This document shows positions 1 through 9,929 of a stretch of DNA of 64,000 bases, one piece after another. Origin of the DNA: Ptychodera flava (Eukaryota; Hemichordata; Enteropneusta; Ptychoderidae); contig NC_091942.1 in NCBI RefSeq assembly GCF_041260155.1, positions 8,202,501-8,266,500 of the forward strand. Reading direction: 5' to 3'. Made by a program: the position numbers and the translations under genes. Each line of letters starts with the position of its first letter. The first letter of the stretch is position 1. The notes beneath the pieces are model-generated. The model did not search any database. It was given only the letters and a program-made list of their open reading frames with translations, and was not told the DNA's origin.

Positions 1-797
1 TGAAAATATGTTCAAAATATTGCCTCTTGGCAAGGTACTTTTGTCTGTCTGCCATAAGTATAAAAATGCAAAGCAAGTTTGCTTTCTTAATATTGAATTG
101 CACCTGACAGTATCGGCAACACCTCGATTTAAAAATAAGACTAGTTCGTCTGATGGCAACGGGTCAACGCAAACCACTGTAAGAGATGGTCTTCATTTAG
201 TGTTAGATAAAACATTCGAATATCTTTAACAGTCTGTAGTTTAAGCACGGCAAGTAAATTACCAGCATTTGTTGTTTCCTTGCTGCATGAGATTGTAAAC
301 TGAGTCTAAACTGTTACCACAAAATATTTAATGTTCCCCAAGAACATTTAATGATTCGATATCAGAAAACAAGAAAAACCTATATAGTGGTCTTTTTAAT
401 GATAAAACATTGAGGACACATAAGATTAAACTTAAATATAATCCATCCTTGATGAAAGCATTTTATTTCTTGACTCAGAATTAAGACATCGACAAATAAT
501 TTCAAGATCACAATTTACAAAACTTTACTTTCAAGAATGAGCCATGTTTCTCTCTGTCATCATACAAGGATAAATTCAATGTATTCATACATGAAAGGAC
601 AAATAATAAATAACAAATAAAGAAGTGAGAAATGTGAAGATATTGTATTTTAAGCATTTGCCGCTGAAAAATAGTTTCCGAAAGGATGGAAGAAGTTCTA
701 TTTCAGTTTAGCGAAAATAAAAACCTATATACTTATTATCATTCTGAACAAAGTTGCAGCCGACCTTTTTGACATGAATTTCAAGAGATGTACGTAC
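1..797. other. Intron of left EGF gene, segmentally duplicated
   Basis: No exon is visible. Positions about 95-290 match 10690-10880 and 25790-25960, and 290-780 match 11240-11740 and 26280-26600. This is therefore one copy of the duplicated intron that surrounds the EGF-like exons of the left gene. The short open frames here lack splice logic or domain signal. Confidence 0.6.
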
Positions 798-920
798 ATT
801 GTTCACAGTACTGTCCGGTGTAGCAGTCTGGACACATGCACGTATATAGCACACAGGAACCTGGTGTTGCTTGGCACTGTCCTCCATTCTGACATTGGTT
901 AGGTGAGCAGGGATCAATTG
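798..920 (-). CDS. EGF-like exon A1 (8-Cys module), left gene
   Basis: This 123-nt exon encodes one complete extracellular EGF-like module. On the minus strand it follows a TTTTGTAG acceptor and ends at a GTACGT donor. Both flanking introns are phase 1, so it can be duplicated or skipped without breaking frame. The spacing is C-x4-C-x5-C-x6-C-x4-C-x-C-x2-C-x5-C, including the CQNGG signature of EGF loops. The two cysteines beyond the canonical six lie in the C3-C4 loop (PGSC) and the C5-C6 loop (PDC). It is nearly identical in layout to exon A2 at 12.0 kb. It is the most downstream exon of the left gene in the window; the gene continues past position 1. A binding or receptor role is inferred only by analogy. 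Confidence 0.85.
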
Positions 921-1098
921 CTACAAAAGCGATGTTGACATGAATTTTATTACTTGGTAACAGAAACATGGGAGCGATACAAATACTTTTGTGTGCAATT
1001 TTCAAAGTTATTGTTGACGGTTAATTTCACTCAAGACCAGAATTTAATTTATCACTAATAACATGCGCCGCCATATTGTACATAACCAATTGTGCTTG

Positions 1099-1973
1099 TG
1101 TAGCCAGTGTAAGGGAAACCCTGTTAAAATGAAGGAGAGTATACATCTACAGTTTACTCGACCACAACGTTCACTGCTGTCAAAAGCTTGAAAAGAAATA
1201 TCAATGAGACAGACACAGAAAATGTGCAGTTGTCTGCAAGTCAAACTCTTTAATGAATCTCGAAATCAACGATCTCTTACAACAAGGCAACGCCATGAAA
1301 ACTTTGGCGTACTGTTTCAACACATGCATGAAAACGAACAGCTGATCAGAATCGACGTTCACTATACTACACTAAACTACAAGGCCTTTTCTCAATAACA
1401 AACAGAAATGAGTTATGATTCTTTAACAACACTGGAGACGATTTGTTTACATCTATCGCCGGAGCCACTTGTCCCGTTTCAATGACTGAGAACTATATAT
1501 AAGTCTTTTAGATGCATCGATCGACTTATCATCAGTTCACTTGCACAGTGGCTAAAAATAGCTCATGAAACACATGGCGCGTCTCCTCATGGGCGGCGAT
1601 CTCATCCAAACTTTCAACTGAGCAAAACTCGGCAAAATCACTGAAATATTATACCAAACATACCTGTTAAAATAAAGGAGAGTATACATCTACAGTTTAC
1701 TCGACCACAACGTTCACTGCTGTCAAAAGCTTGAAAAGAAATATCAATGAGGCAGACACAGAAAATGTGCAGTTGTCTGCAAGTCAAACTCTTTAATGAA
1801 TCTCGTCAGATATCGCGAGATTCTCAGCAGTGAAAGTCTGACACTGGTGGCGCTGTACCCACTCTCGCTAACAGGTTACTCATTCGTATTAGGTAGGTAC
1901 GTATAGTACCTGTATACAGTATATATATACAATCAGAAAATAAAATAAAAAATAAAAATTGTCTATGGTTACA
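1099..1973 (-). repeat. 3' LTR of the Gypsy element
   Basis: The LTR is 875 bp, with terminal inverted repeats TGTAGCC and GGTTACA. It contains an internal direct repeat of 143 bp (1120-1262 and 1663-1805), also present in the other LTR. A TATATATA run at about 1494-1503 is a possible U3 promoter element. It differs from the 5' LTR by about a dozen substitutions and short indels. Confidence 0.93.
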
Positions 1974-1986
1974 CACTCCCCTGCTT
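1974..1986 (-). other. Polypurine tract of the Gypsy element
   Basis: On the minus strand the sequence immediately upstream of the 3' LTR is AAGCAGGGGAGTG. It is purine-rich and abuts the LTR terminus, as expected for the plus-strand primer of an LTR retrotransposon. Confidence 0.7.
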
Positions 1987-2030
1987 TCTGGAATATCGTC
2001 CCGATATTCACAAGAAAATTCAGTCAGGGA

Positions 2031-2678
2031 TTAACCGTTCGATACAATGTCAATCAACGCGGCACAAAGACGTTCTGCAGAATCTCCTTGGGCATTAAAC
2101 TTCACAGATGTGAGGTAATCTGCTTTGACCATCCACTCTGGCTTACTGCAGACCTGAGTAAGATTCAGGCGATCTGGTGGTCGTATTGTCCGCTTTGATC
2201 TCCTTAAGGGTTCCCCTTCTACTTCTTGCATGGGTTCGAAGTGTACTTCCTCCTGAATTTCAAACTCCTTGTGTGGCTCAGCATCCTCCTGTAGACACGG
2301 GTCATTTGATGGCTCCAAACTTCCGCTCACTTCGTTCTCAATAACACATTGTACTTCTGGTAGTGAGGGATTCTCAATCGGAAGTGTATCTGAAGTAGTC
2401 CCTGGTGGACTGACACCACTAACCACTGATGTGGGCTTTTTCCCAACCATGGCCTGTTTCTCCTCTTGGGGCACAGTATCTGGGTCTGATGCCTCTTCAG
2501 GTTCGAGTACCCTCTCCTGTGGTGCATGATAGACTGGGACGAAATGAACATCCTGATCACCATCCGAGTCTGACGAAACTGTACCATGATCCTGTGATTC
2601 TTCTGCCTTGTTTGTTGATCTCATATAATCAACAGTCTCCTTGGGTTTTGCTCTTTGATTCTCAGATGGGCAGGGCAA
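2031..2678 (-). pseudogene. C-terminal pol segment after integrase
   Basis: This open frame is about 215 codons, acidic and Ser/Pro/Glu-rich, with no recognisable fold. It ends with a basic RRSKRTIRPPDRL stretch and a short hydrophobic tail. Such a motif is typical of the extreme C-terminus of Ty3/Gypsy polyproteins after the integrase core. It is in the same frame as the integrase segment but is cut off from it by a stop near 2808 and a stretch that reads sensibly only in another frame (2690-2800). It is therefore a disrupted part of pol, not an independent gene. Confidence 0.65.
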
Positions 2679-2807
2679 TGAGAAGTATGGTAACAGTAGT
2701 TGCGGTGGAGAGTTCTCTCTCTTCCAACCCCAGACTCCGGCCGGACTGTATACACAGGAGGTCAGGATTGGTCTTGCAAACCACTACATACACATCTCTC
2801 CCATCGG

Positions 2808-4112
2808 TCAGCAATCTTGTGTTTTCCTCGTATGCTTACATTCTTCACCAAAACCGGTCACCATGCTCCAACACAGCTCCCCTTGCCCTAATGTCATACC
2901 TCTTCTTGTTGTATGAGGACTTCTTTGCAGCTGCCTTGATGCAATCGTATATGCACAATCCAGTCGGTCTCTGAGGTCCTGAGCATATTCACCATATGTA
3001 TTTGGCAAATCGCCCTCAGGTTCCAATCCAAGGTACACGTCGATAGGTAATCTGGGATGGCGTCCGAACATGAGATAGTAGGGGGCATAACCAGTGGAAT
3101 CGTTGGTAGTACAGTTGTATGCATGCACAAGTGGGCCGACATATGATTTCCAGTCCTTCTTCTGGTGCTCCTCCAAGGTGCCAAGCATGTCAAGCAACGT
3201 ACGGTTAAAACGCTCTGTCTGTCCATTGCCCATGGGGTGATATGGGGTCGTTCTTGACTTCTGGACTCCTGTTATTTGGCAAAGTTGTCGAATGACCTCA
3301 GACTCAAAGTTTCGTCCCTGGTCTGAATGTAACCGGGCTGGAAACCCATAATGCACCATGAAGCTGTTGAAGAGATGCCTAGCTGTAGTCTGTGCGGTCT
3401 GGTTCTGGGTTGGGATTGCGACTGCATAGCGTGTGAAGTGATCGGTGATCACCAGAATGTTAGATATACCTCCCTTGGATTCTTCTAGGGTCAGATAGTC
3501 CATGCATACTAATTCCATTGGTTGACTGGTCTGGATGTTCACCAATGGAGCAACTGATCTCGCGCCTGGGGGCATCTTCCTTCTCACACATCTCTCACAT
3601 GACTTGATCTTAGTCTCAACGTCACGTGCCATGTAAGGCCAGAAGAAGCGAGATCTCACCAAGTCTAGTGTTCTGTCCTTACCAAGATGTCCAACATCAT
3701 CATGCAGACCTCTGAGGACCATGGCTCTGTACTGTCTAGGGAGTACTAGTTGATGCACCTTGTTGCCATCACCTGTAATACGACTCCTGTACAAAACACC
3801 GCTCTTGAAACTGAGTCTCTGCCATTCATTGAGATAGCGCTGAACCTCTGAACTCTCAGCCTTCCTTTTTGTTCTGGTTGGAAGTTTCCCACTCTCCTTG
3901 AGGATGACGATGCGTTGAATGGCGGGGTCTCTTTGCTGTGCAGCCACCCACTCATCCCTAGTCAGTGTGGGTAAAGATTCACTCCCTGGCAGTGTTGGGG
4001 GACAATCTATGGTCTCTGGTACTGCTGTATTTGAACAACCAACCATCTCTACCAAGGGAATCCTTGCAGTCATATAAGACTGACACACAGCCTCTACCGA
4101 TTCACATGGCAC
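2808..4112 (-). pseudogene. pol: Gypsy pol: integrase domain
   Basis: This segment encodes the integrase, which joins the cDNA to host DNA. It is an uninterrupted open frame of about 430 codons. An N-terminal zinc-binding HHCC module is visible (HDDVGH, then CERC). A DDE catalytic core follows: D in CMDYL, D in HSDQGRNFE and E in GNGQTERFNR. The C-terminal part runs into a GPY/F-like region that is broken near 2810, where the sensible frame shifts. It has no start of its own and would be released from a polyprotein. The catalytic residues are all present, so the break is outside the core. Confidence is high for family and moderate that the copy is inactive. Confidence 0.92.
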
Positions 4113-4773
4113 TTCACTCCCTCCTGTCTCATAGCGACTGAGGTATCCTGAAGTGAGTCAGAGTCGGTCTCTGGGCTAGAAGTGTGAGGTCGGCGAGATA
4201 GGCCATCAGCATCAGCATTTCTTGTTCCTGGTCGGTAAGCAAGACTGAAGTTATACGTTGAAAGTGCGGCAAGCCATCGATGACCAGTGGCATCTAACTT
4301 TGCACTGGTTGTTACATAGGTTAAAGGGTTGTTGTCAGTAACTACCTTGAATGAGTTCCCATACAGGTAATCGTGGAACTTGTCAGTTACTGCCCACTTT
4401 AAGGCTAGAAACTCAAGCTTATGAGCTGGGTAGTTTCTTTCACTCGGAGACAAACCCCTACTCGCATATGCAACAACTCTCTTCCTGCATCTTGTTCTTG
4501 ATATAGAGCAGCACCTAGACCATTAAGGCTCGCATCTGTGTGGAGCTCAAATGGGATGCTATAGTCAGCATAAGCAAGTACAGGTGGGTTCGATAACCTG
4601 TGAATGATGTCATTGAAAGCAGTCTGGCATTGGTCTGTCCACACAAACTCAGGCAGTGATGGGTGTTTGGTTCTTCTTCGGTCCTTGCGCTTGCTTGGGA
4701 GTCCAGCCGTCAAATCATTCAATGGCTTCACTATCTTTGAAAAACGGGACGAACCTTCGATAGTAACCGGCAA
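4094..4773 (-). pseudogene. pol: Gypsy pol: RNase H domain, frameshifted
   Basis: RNase H degrades the RNA strand of the RNA-DNA hybrid. The first half (4405-4773) contains the HTDAS motif with the first catalytic Asp. The second half (4094-4453) has an alternative frame with YPAHKLEFLALKWA (catalytic Glu), VVTDNNPL (Asp) and the RNADADGLSR end. The two halves overlap in different frames, so one indel near 4410-4450 separates them. Together they make a normal-length Ty3/Gypsy RNase H. Confidence 0.88.
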
Positions 4774-5609
4774 AACCTAAGAAAGACTTGACCTCGTGGA
4801 CACTCCTCGGAACAGGCCATGTCTTCAGGGCCTCAACCTTGTCCGGATCAGTCTCTACTCCATCTCCTGAAACCACATGCCCAAGGTACTTAACTTGACT
4901 CTTGAAAAGTTGGCATTTGGATGCCTTTACCTTCAGCCCATACTCTTGGAGACGATCAAAGACTGCCTCAAGCCGCTGAAGGTGTTCTTCAAAAGTGGAT
5001 GAGAATATGATTATATCGTCCAGATACACAAGGCATATCTTTAGATTATAGTCTCCCATACACTTTTCCATGAGCCTCTGAAACGTGCTTGGAGCATTGG
5101 TCAACCCGAATGGCATACGGTTGCACTCGTAGAATCCAAAGGGTGTGGTAAAGGCCGTCTTTGGTCTATCTTTGTCCGCCATTCCAATCTGCCAATAGCC
5201 GCTCTTCAAATCGATTGTTGAAACCACTTGGCTCCTTTCAAGGCATCCATACTCTCCTCTATTCTTGGCATGGCATAGGAGTCCTGACGGTCCTGGCGTT
5301 CAACCTTCTGTAATCAACACATAGGCGAATTGACCCATCTTTCTTCTTGACAAGCACAATGGGGGCTGCCCATGGGCTACTTGACTCGCGTATGGCCCCA
5401 CTTGCCAACATACCCTGGAGGAGGGACCTCACTTCATCATACATGGCAGGGGGTATGCGGCGATGTCTTTCACGAATAGGATGGGTATCACTGAGTGGTA
5501 TCTCATGTTGTACAGCTGTACAATAACCAAGATCATTGTCATGTTTTGAGAATACATCAGACTTCCTCGCTAGTAGCTCTTGGGCCAGCTGATATTGAGT
5601 AGCACTCAA
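4715..5609 (-). pseudogene. pol: Gypsy pol: reverse transcriptase, frameshifted
   Basis: The reverse transcriptase copies element RNA to cDNA. The first segment (5259-5609) has the KKKDGSIRLCVDYRRLN block. The second (4715-5227, another frame) has DLKSGYWQI, FGLTNAPSTFQRLM, the catalytic YLDD box (bases 5015-5026) and the FLGFAGYYRRF connection. A frame change between 5227 and 5260 breaks the fingers/palm region; another near 4740 breaks the link to RNase H. All signature motifs are intact, so function was lost recently, or the indels are sequencing errors. Confidence 0.93.
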
Positions 5610-5620
5610 GTGGTGTAAGT

Positions 5621-6552
5621 CTATATTGCTGCCAGTGATACATTAGCACCCAGGTGATCACTACAATTACTATCCTGTCTGGCGGCCGTCATCTGTTGCT
5701 GAATCCCAAGCTGGTATTGTGAAGGTGATCCGGCCCACGTAACAGCATGAACTTCACCAATCACATTCCCTGGCCTCACAGTTACTGTCTTGTTAGAAAA
5801 GTTCTGCAATTGCACAGGTATCCTACATTTCTTTCCGGTACACTTCATAGTTAGGGCTGATGGGTTGACAACAAGACCACCTGGAAACTGCCTCGTCCCT
5901 CTGGGTTCGACAGTAACAATGTATTCGTCTCCCTGAGGGCCCGATTTAGTTTTACCCATAATGTTGATAACGCTGTTAGGCTCAACTCTAACTGGGCACC
6001 GCAGCTGGGCTCTCACCACACCAAGATTACCATCTTCACCACAGAAATTGTCCCTGGCATCAAGGTGATTGTAAGCATCCTGGACAGCAGCTGATATCCT
6101 CAAACTTTGGACAGATGAAGGCTTTTGTTTGCACAACCTGGAACTCTTCCTGTACAAGTTAATGAGGTTGGTGCCAACACACAATGGTACTTCTTGGTTG
6201 TAAGCTGTATCCAATACAACCAGCACCAGCATGCTGTAAGTATCATCAGTGCCAAAGACATCTCTTAGGAAAGAGATCTGAGCCTCTATGTATCCCAGGA
6301 ATTTCACCACCTTACCTTGTAATCCAGTTATATTTAACAGCTCTTCAATGGGATCTGGTATCACCACAAATTGTTCTTGTAGAATGATTCACCGACCGTC
6401 GTTACCTGAGAACCAGTGTCAATTAAACTGCGGCAGCACACCCCATTAATGAATGCATTTTCTTCATTAGGATCACCCACAATGCGGTTGAGTACTGATT
6501 GACGGTGAACGATGACGTTTGCTTGGGCTTGCCCATTGGTTCTGCCTACCAC
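5621..6552 (-). pseudogene. pol: Gypsy pol: aspartic protease and linker, frameshifted
   Basis: The retropepsin-type protease would cleave the Gag-Pol polyprotein. The catalytic LIDTGSQVTTV motif is read at about 6400-6426 in one frame (6361-6552). The rest of the domain and the linker to RT continue in a second frame (5621-6367), which includes a hydrophobic VLVVLDTAYNQEVPLCVGTN stretch typical of the protease C-terminal half. One frame change near 6365 therefore splits the protease. Its position directly after the CCHC knuckle matches Gypsy order. Confidence 0.85.
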
Positions 6553-6580
6553 CCGCCCGCCGGTGGAGGCAGCTGGGAGT

Positions 6581-8136
6581 TTAACTGACCAGATTGCTCC
6601 GGAACAGAGGGGCGTTGTCCACCATCTTGGGATTTCGGCAACCTCTGGCTATGTGTCCCTCCTGACCACATCTGTAACAAATTACAGGTCCCCGGATGCG
6701 GCCAGTACCTTCTGGACTTCTACCTCTCCTTCTTGTGCCAGCATTTTGTTCAGGCAGATTTCTTTCTCTTTGCCTACCTCTACCACGGCCCTGCTGTAAG
6801 GGCATGTCTTGAGGGTTAGCATCTGAACTCGTACCATTACCCTCCATCCTGTCAAGTCTGGCTGACAAAGACTGCATGTGCTGCCGAATTTCCTTTACTA
6901 CTGAGTCCTCCTTCACAGCATTTGCCTTTTCAGGGACAATGGTCTGATTGGAGATACCAGCACGTGCAGGTTTGGCATACGCAAATGTTTCCTTCACTTC
7001 TTGTTCTGCTAGGCGGGCGATGCGGAGCAACTCATCAAACGATGTTGCCTTATCATAGCGATGTCTGGCAATATTTTTCACTCGTTCATCACGCAAACCC
7101 TTCCAAAATACAGTTCTGAGAGCTTCATCCACCGCCACTGCTGCTATACCACCTCTCTCCTTGGCCTTGTTAATTGCCAGTTCAAGGCGACATCCATATC
7201 CAGCCACTGTCTCCTTCTCTTCCTGTTTGCTGTTATAAAATTGCTGTAGTAGAGTAGCACCAGTTTCAACCACACCATATATCCCACTCAACTTTTCCAG
7301 GATAGCCTCAATGGTTACATCTAACCCCATGTGCATCACAACTCTACCTGCATCTCCGCGCAGTGACTTCCTAACTGCTGTGGCCAGCGTCTCCCTGCTA
7401 TGTGTTCCATCTCTCTGCAAACACTCAATTTCGTATTTCCATGACTCAAAGTCTGAGTCACCTTTATTCTTTGGGTCACCAGAAAAGTTGAAATTCTTGG
7501 CGGTTGAAACAATGCAGCTGGTAGCATGACTGTAGACTTGTCAGTTGTAACTGGACATGACACCGCTGGGCTACCGTACTTTGGTTTGACTCCTATACCA
7601 GGTTGCCGACTGACAGGGGTTACTTCATGTCCAGCTTTACGCAGAACTTCGATCATGCGGTTCAATTCGGCCTGGTTGACTTCACCGGCATTGGTTACTT
7701 CACTCTCGTACTGTAACTTTTGACAGGGTGTGTACCTGGTTGGCGTGACAACTGGTCTCGATGTCATATTGCTGCTCATTATCTTGGGTATGGTGTTAGA
7801 TGCTGATGGTGTGGCCTCATATCGGAGTCTGTCGTACAAACTGACCGGCACCCTAGTAATTGTCAACTTGCTACCCAGGAACAGTTGGCCATTAAGTTTC
7901 ACAATTGCTTCTTGAGCTGTGGCCTTGTCAGCAAACTGGCAGAAAGCATGGTCACTACGACTAACTGACTCTGGGTCGACCGGCCAGACAATATGGCTGA
8001 CTGTACCGACAGATGACAGGAATTCACTCAACTCCTCACATGTAGCACTCCCTGCAATGCCCTTAATATAAACCGTATGGTCCAACAGGGCTCTGAATTC
8101 GCTGGGTGTACAGGTATGTGGAGGGGTATCCATCAT
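6581..8136 (-). pseudogene. gag: Gypsy gag with N-terminal RRM-like domain, one frameshift
   Basis: Gag forms the particle and binds element RNA. I take the start at the first ATG of a tandem pair (8136); the open frame extends a few codons upstream without ATG. Roughly residues 21-97 look like an RNA-recognition motif, with an RNP2-like VYIKGI and an RNP1-like DHAFCQFA. After a Pro-rich linker comes an alpha-helical capsid region. A CCHC zinc knuckle (CYRCGQEGHIARGC, bases 6638-6679) follows, in an Arg/Gly-rich context. A single frame change at the A-run 7483-7486 separates the RRM half from the capsid half. Vertebrate PNMA proteins, domesticated from Gypsy gag, also have an RRM-like N-terminus; the link here is inference. 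Confidence 0.85.
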
Positions 8137-8417
8137 TGCTTGTAAAAACACTTGTATGTCAATCAGATATTGAGCAGGTATTTATCGTAGAAGAAAAAAT
8201 ATATACAGTTTACAGAGTCTCTCTTGTACTTTCAACTAGCACAGCAACAGTTCAGTTCAAACCTTATTTCTCTTCAGCGGCGTATAACTTGTGGTTCACT
8301 TTAATAGTTGACTGCAGTTACCATGGAGATAATGCTCGATACATCACCTGTCAAACACTGCGACATAAACTTCATAGGGCACCATATGCTTGTGTACTGC
8401 AACACTTTTGCAACGGA

Positions 8418-8435
8418 GCCCCACGTTGGGCGCCA
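8418..8435 (-). other. tRNA-Lys primer-binding site
   Basis: Five bases inside the 5' LTR, the minus strand reads TGGCGCCCAACGTGGGGC. This is complementary over 18 nt to the 3' end of tRNA-Lys1,2 including CCA, so first-strand synthesis is predicted to be primed by tRNA-Lys. Confidence 0.88.
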
Positions 8436-8440
8436 AATTA

Positions 8441-9317
8441 TGTAGCCAGTGTAAGGGAAAACCCTGTTAAAATAAAGGAGAGTATACATCTACAGTTTAC
8501 TCGACCACAACGTTCACTGCTGTCAAAAGCTTGAAAAGAAATATCAATGAGGCAGACACAGAAAATGTGCAGTTGTCTGCAAGTCAAACTCTTTAAAGAA
8601 TCTCAAAAATCAACGATCTCTTACAACAAGGCAACGCCATGAAAACTTTGGCGTACTGTTTCAACACATGCATGAAAAACGAACAGCTGATCAGAATCGA
8701 CGTTCACTATACTACACTAAACTACAAGGCCTTTTCTCAATAACAAACAGAAATGAGCTATGATTCTTTAACAACACTGGAGACGATTTGTTTACATCTA
8801 TCGCCGGAGCCACTTGTCCCGTTTCAATGACTGAGAACTATATATAAGTCTTTTAGATGCATCGATCGACTTATCATCAGTTCACTTGCACAGTGGCTAA
8901 AAATAGCTCATGAAACACATGGCGCGTCTCCTCATGGGCGGCGATCTCATCCAACACTTTCAACTGAGCAAAACTCGGCAAAATCACTGAAATATTATAC
9001 CAAACATACCTGTTAAAATAAAGGAGAGTATACATCTACAGTTTACTCGACCACAACGTTCACTGCTGTCAAAGCTTGAAAAGAAATATCAATGAGGCAG
9101 ACACAGAAAATGTGCAGTTGTCTGCAAGTCAAACTCTTTAATGAATCTCGTCAGATATCGCGAGATCCTCAGCAGTGAAAGTCTGACACTGGTGGCGCTG
9201 TACCCACTCTCGCTAACAGGTTACTCATTAGTATTAGGTAGGTACGTATAGTACCTGTATACAGTATATATATACAATCAGAAAATAAAATAAAAAATAA
9301 ATTTGTCTATGGTTACA
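8441..9317 (-). repeat. 5' LTR of the Gypsy element
   Basis: The LTR is 877 bp, about 99% like the 3' LTR. It has the same TGTA...TACA ends and the same internal 143-bp direct repeat (about 8462-8604 and 9009-9150). On the minus strand it would carry the element promoter; a TATATATA run lies near 8837-8846. Confidence 0.93.
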
Positions 9318-9803
9318 CTTGCAAAGGTATTTCAAATTTCAATATACTTTAGGGGATAAACAAAGGAATGCTTTCCTACGACAAAATATGGAAATATCAT
9401 GAAAAGTCCCTTTGTAATATCCACGTTGCTATGTTTATGCACTCGATATTTCATGAACTTATACAATATGCCAGTTGCTTTTTGGGTTTTTGCATACTTC
9501 AAGCAAAGTTCGATTGTAGCCGCTTCTAGCATATTCAGCACTGTACTTTTCTCGGTTCTCAAGTACATGTTTTACATTTGTGTTTGAATAACATATTGCA
9601 AAATGTCATGCAGGCATTTTACAAAAGTAAATTGTGTGGTTGACTTTTGATAAGTTTGATCTGTAATTTTGACTATGAAAATAGCATTATCATCTATTAA
9701 CAGAGGGGTTTTGTGAAGTGTTGAATTGAAGCAGTATTGTAAACTTTGGCTGTCTGATTACGCACTTAATACAATTATTGTTTTATAGCTCTTACACACT
9801 TAC
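9318..9803. other. Intron copy flanking exon B1
   Basis: This sequence continues the intron interrupted by the Gypsy element. It matches 19436-20613 and 23400-23885, including a shared GGCTGTCTGATTACG stretch before the exon. No coding signal is visible. Confidence 0.65.
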
Positions 9804-9929
9804 CTATTTCACATTGTGTTCCGACGAAACAGAAGCCACAAGAACATGGTTCATTCAGTGTACAGGTGTGAGGAAAAGTCCGACACACACCACCATTGAA
9901 ACATTGAATGCCCTGGCAGGGATCATACA
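9804..9929 (-). CDS. EGF-like exon B1, left gene
   Basis: The exon is 126 nt, phase 1 at both ends. The minus-strand acceptor is GTGCACAG (upper end) and the donor GTAAGT (lower end). It encodes one eight-cysteine EGF-like module with spacing 4-5-6-5-1-2-5 and the FNGGVC core. The usual PGSC is PHTC here. It belongs to subfamily B, with exons 20614-20736 and 23886-24011, which share the ending C-E-x. It is predicted to be extracellular. It lies between exons A1 and A2 in genomic order, giving an alternating A/B pattern in this part of the gene. Confidence 0.85.

Larger units (their letters stand above)
1099..9317 (-). mobile_element. Ty3/Gypsy LTR retrotransposon, nearly complete
   Basis: The element is 8,219 bp on the minus strand, inserted in an intron of the left EGF gene. 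LTRs of about 875 bp begin TGTA and end TACA on both sides. A 4-bp target duplication CTTG lies at 1095-1098 and 9318-9321. The element-free intron paralogue near 23395 reads straight across this point, which confirms the boundaries. Order from the 5' LTR (8441-9317) is primer-binding site, gag with N-terminal RRM-like domain, capsid, CCHC knuckle, protease, RT, RNase H, integrase, polypurine tract and 3' LTR (1099-1973). RT before RNase H before integrase defines Ty3/Gypsy. No envelope gene is seen. The LTRs are about 99% alike by eye, so the insertion is young, yet the coding region changes frame at least eight times. Confidence 0.95.

Noticed and set aside
2269..2974. Plus-strand open frames opposite the end of pol
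   Set aside because: They are shadows of the minus-strand Gypsy polyprotein, which has clear motifs.
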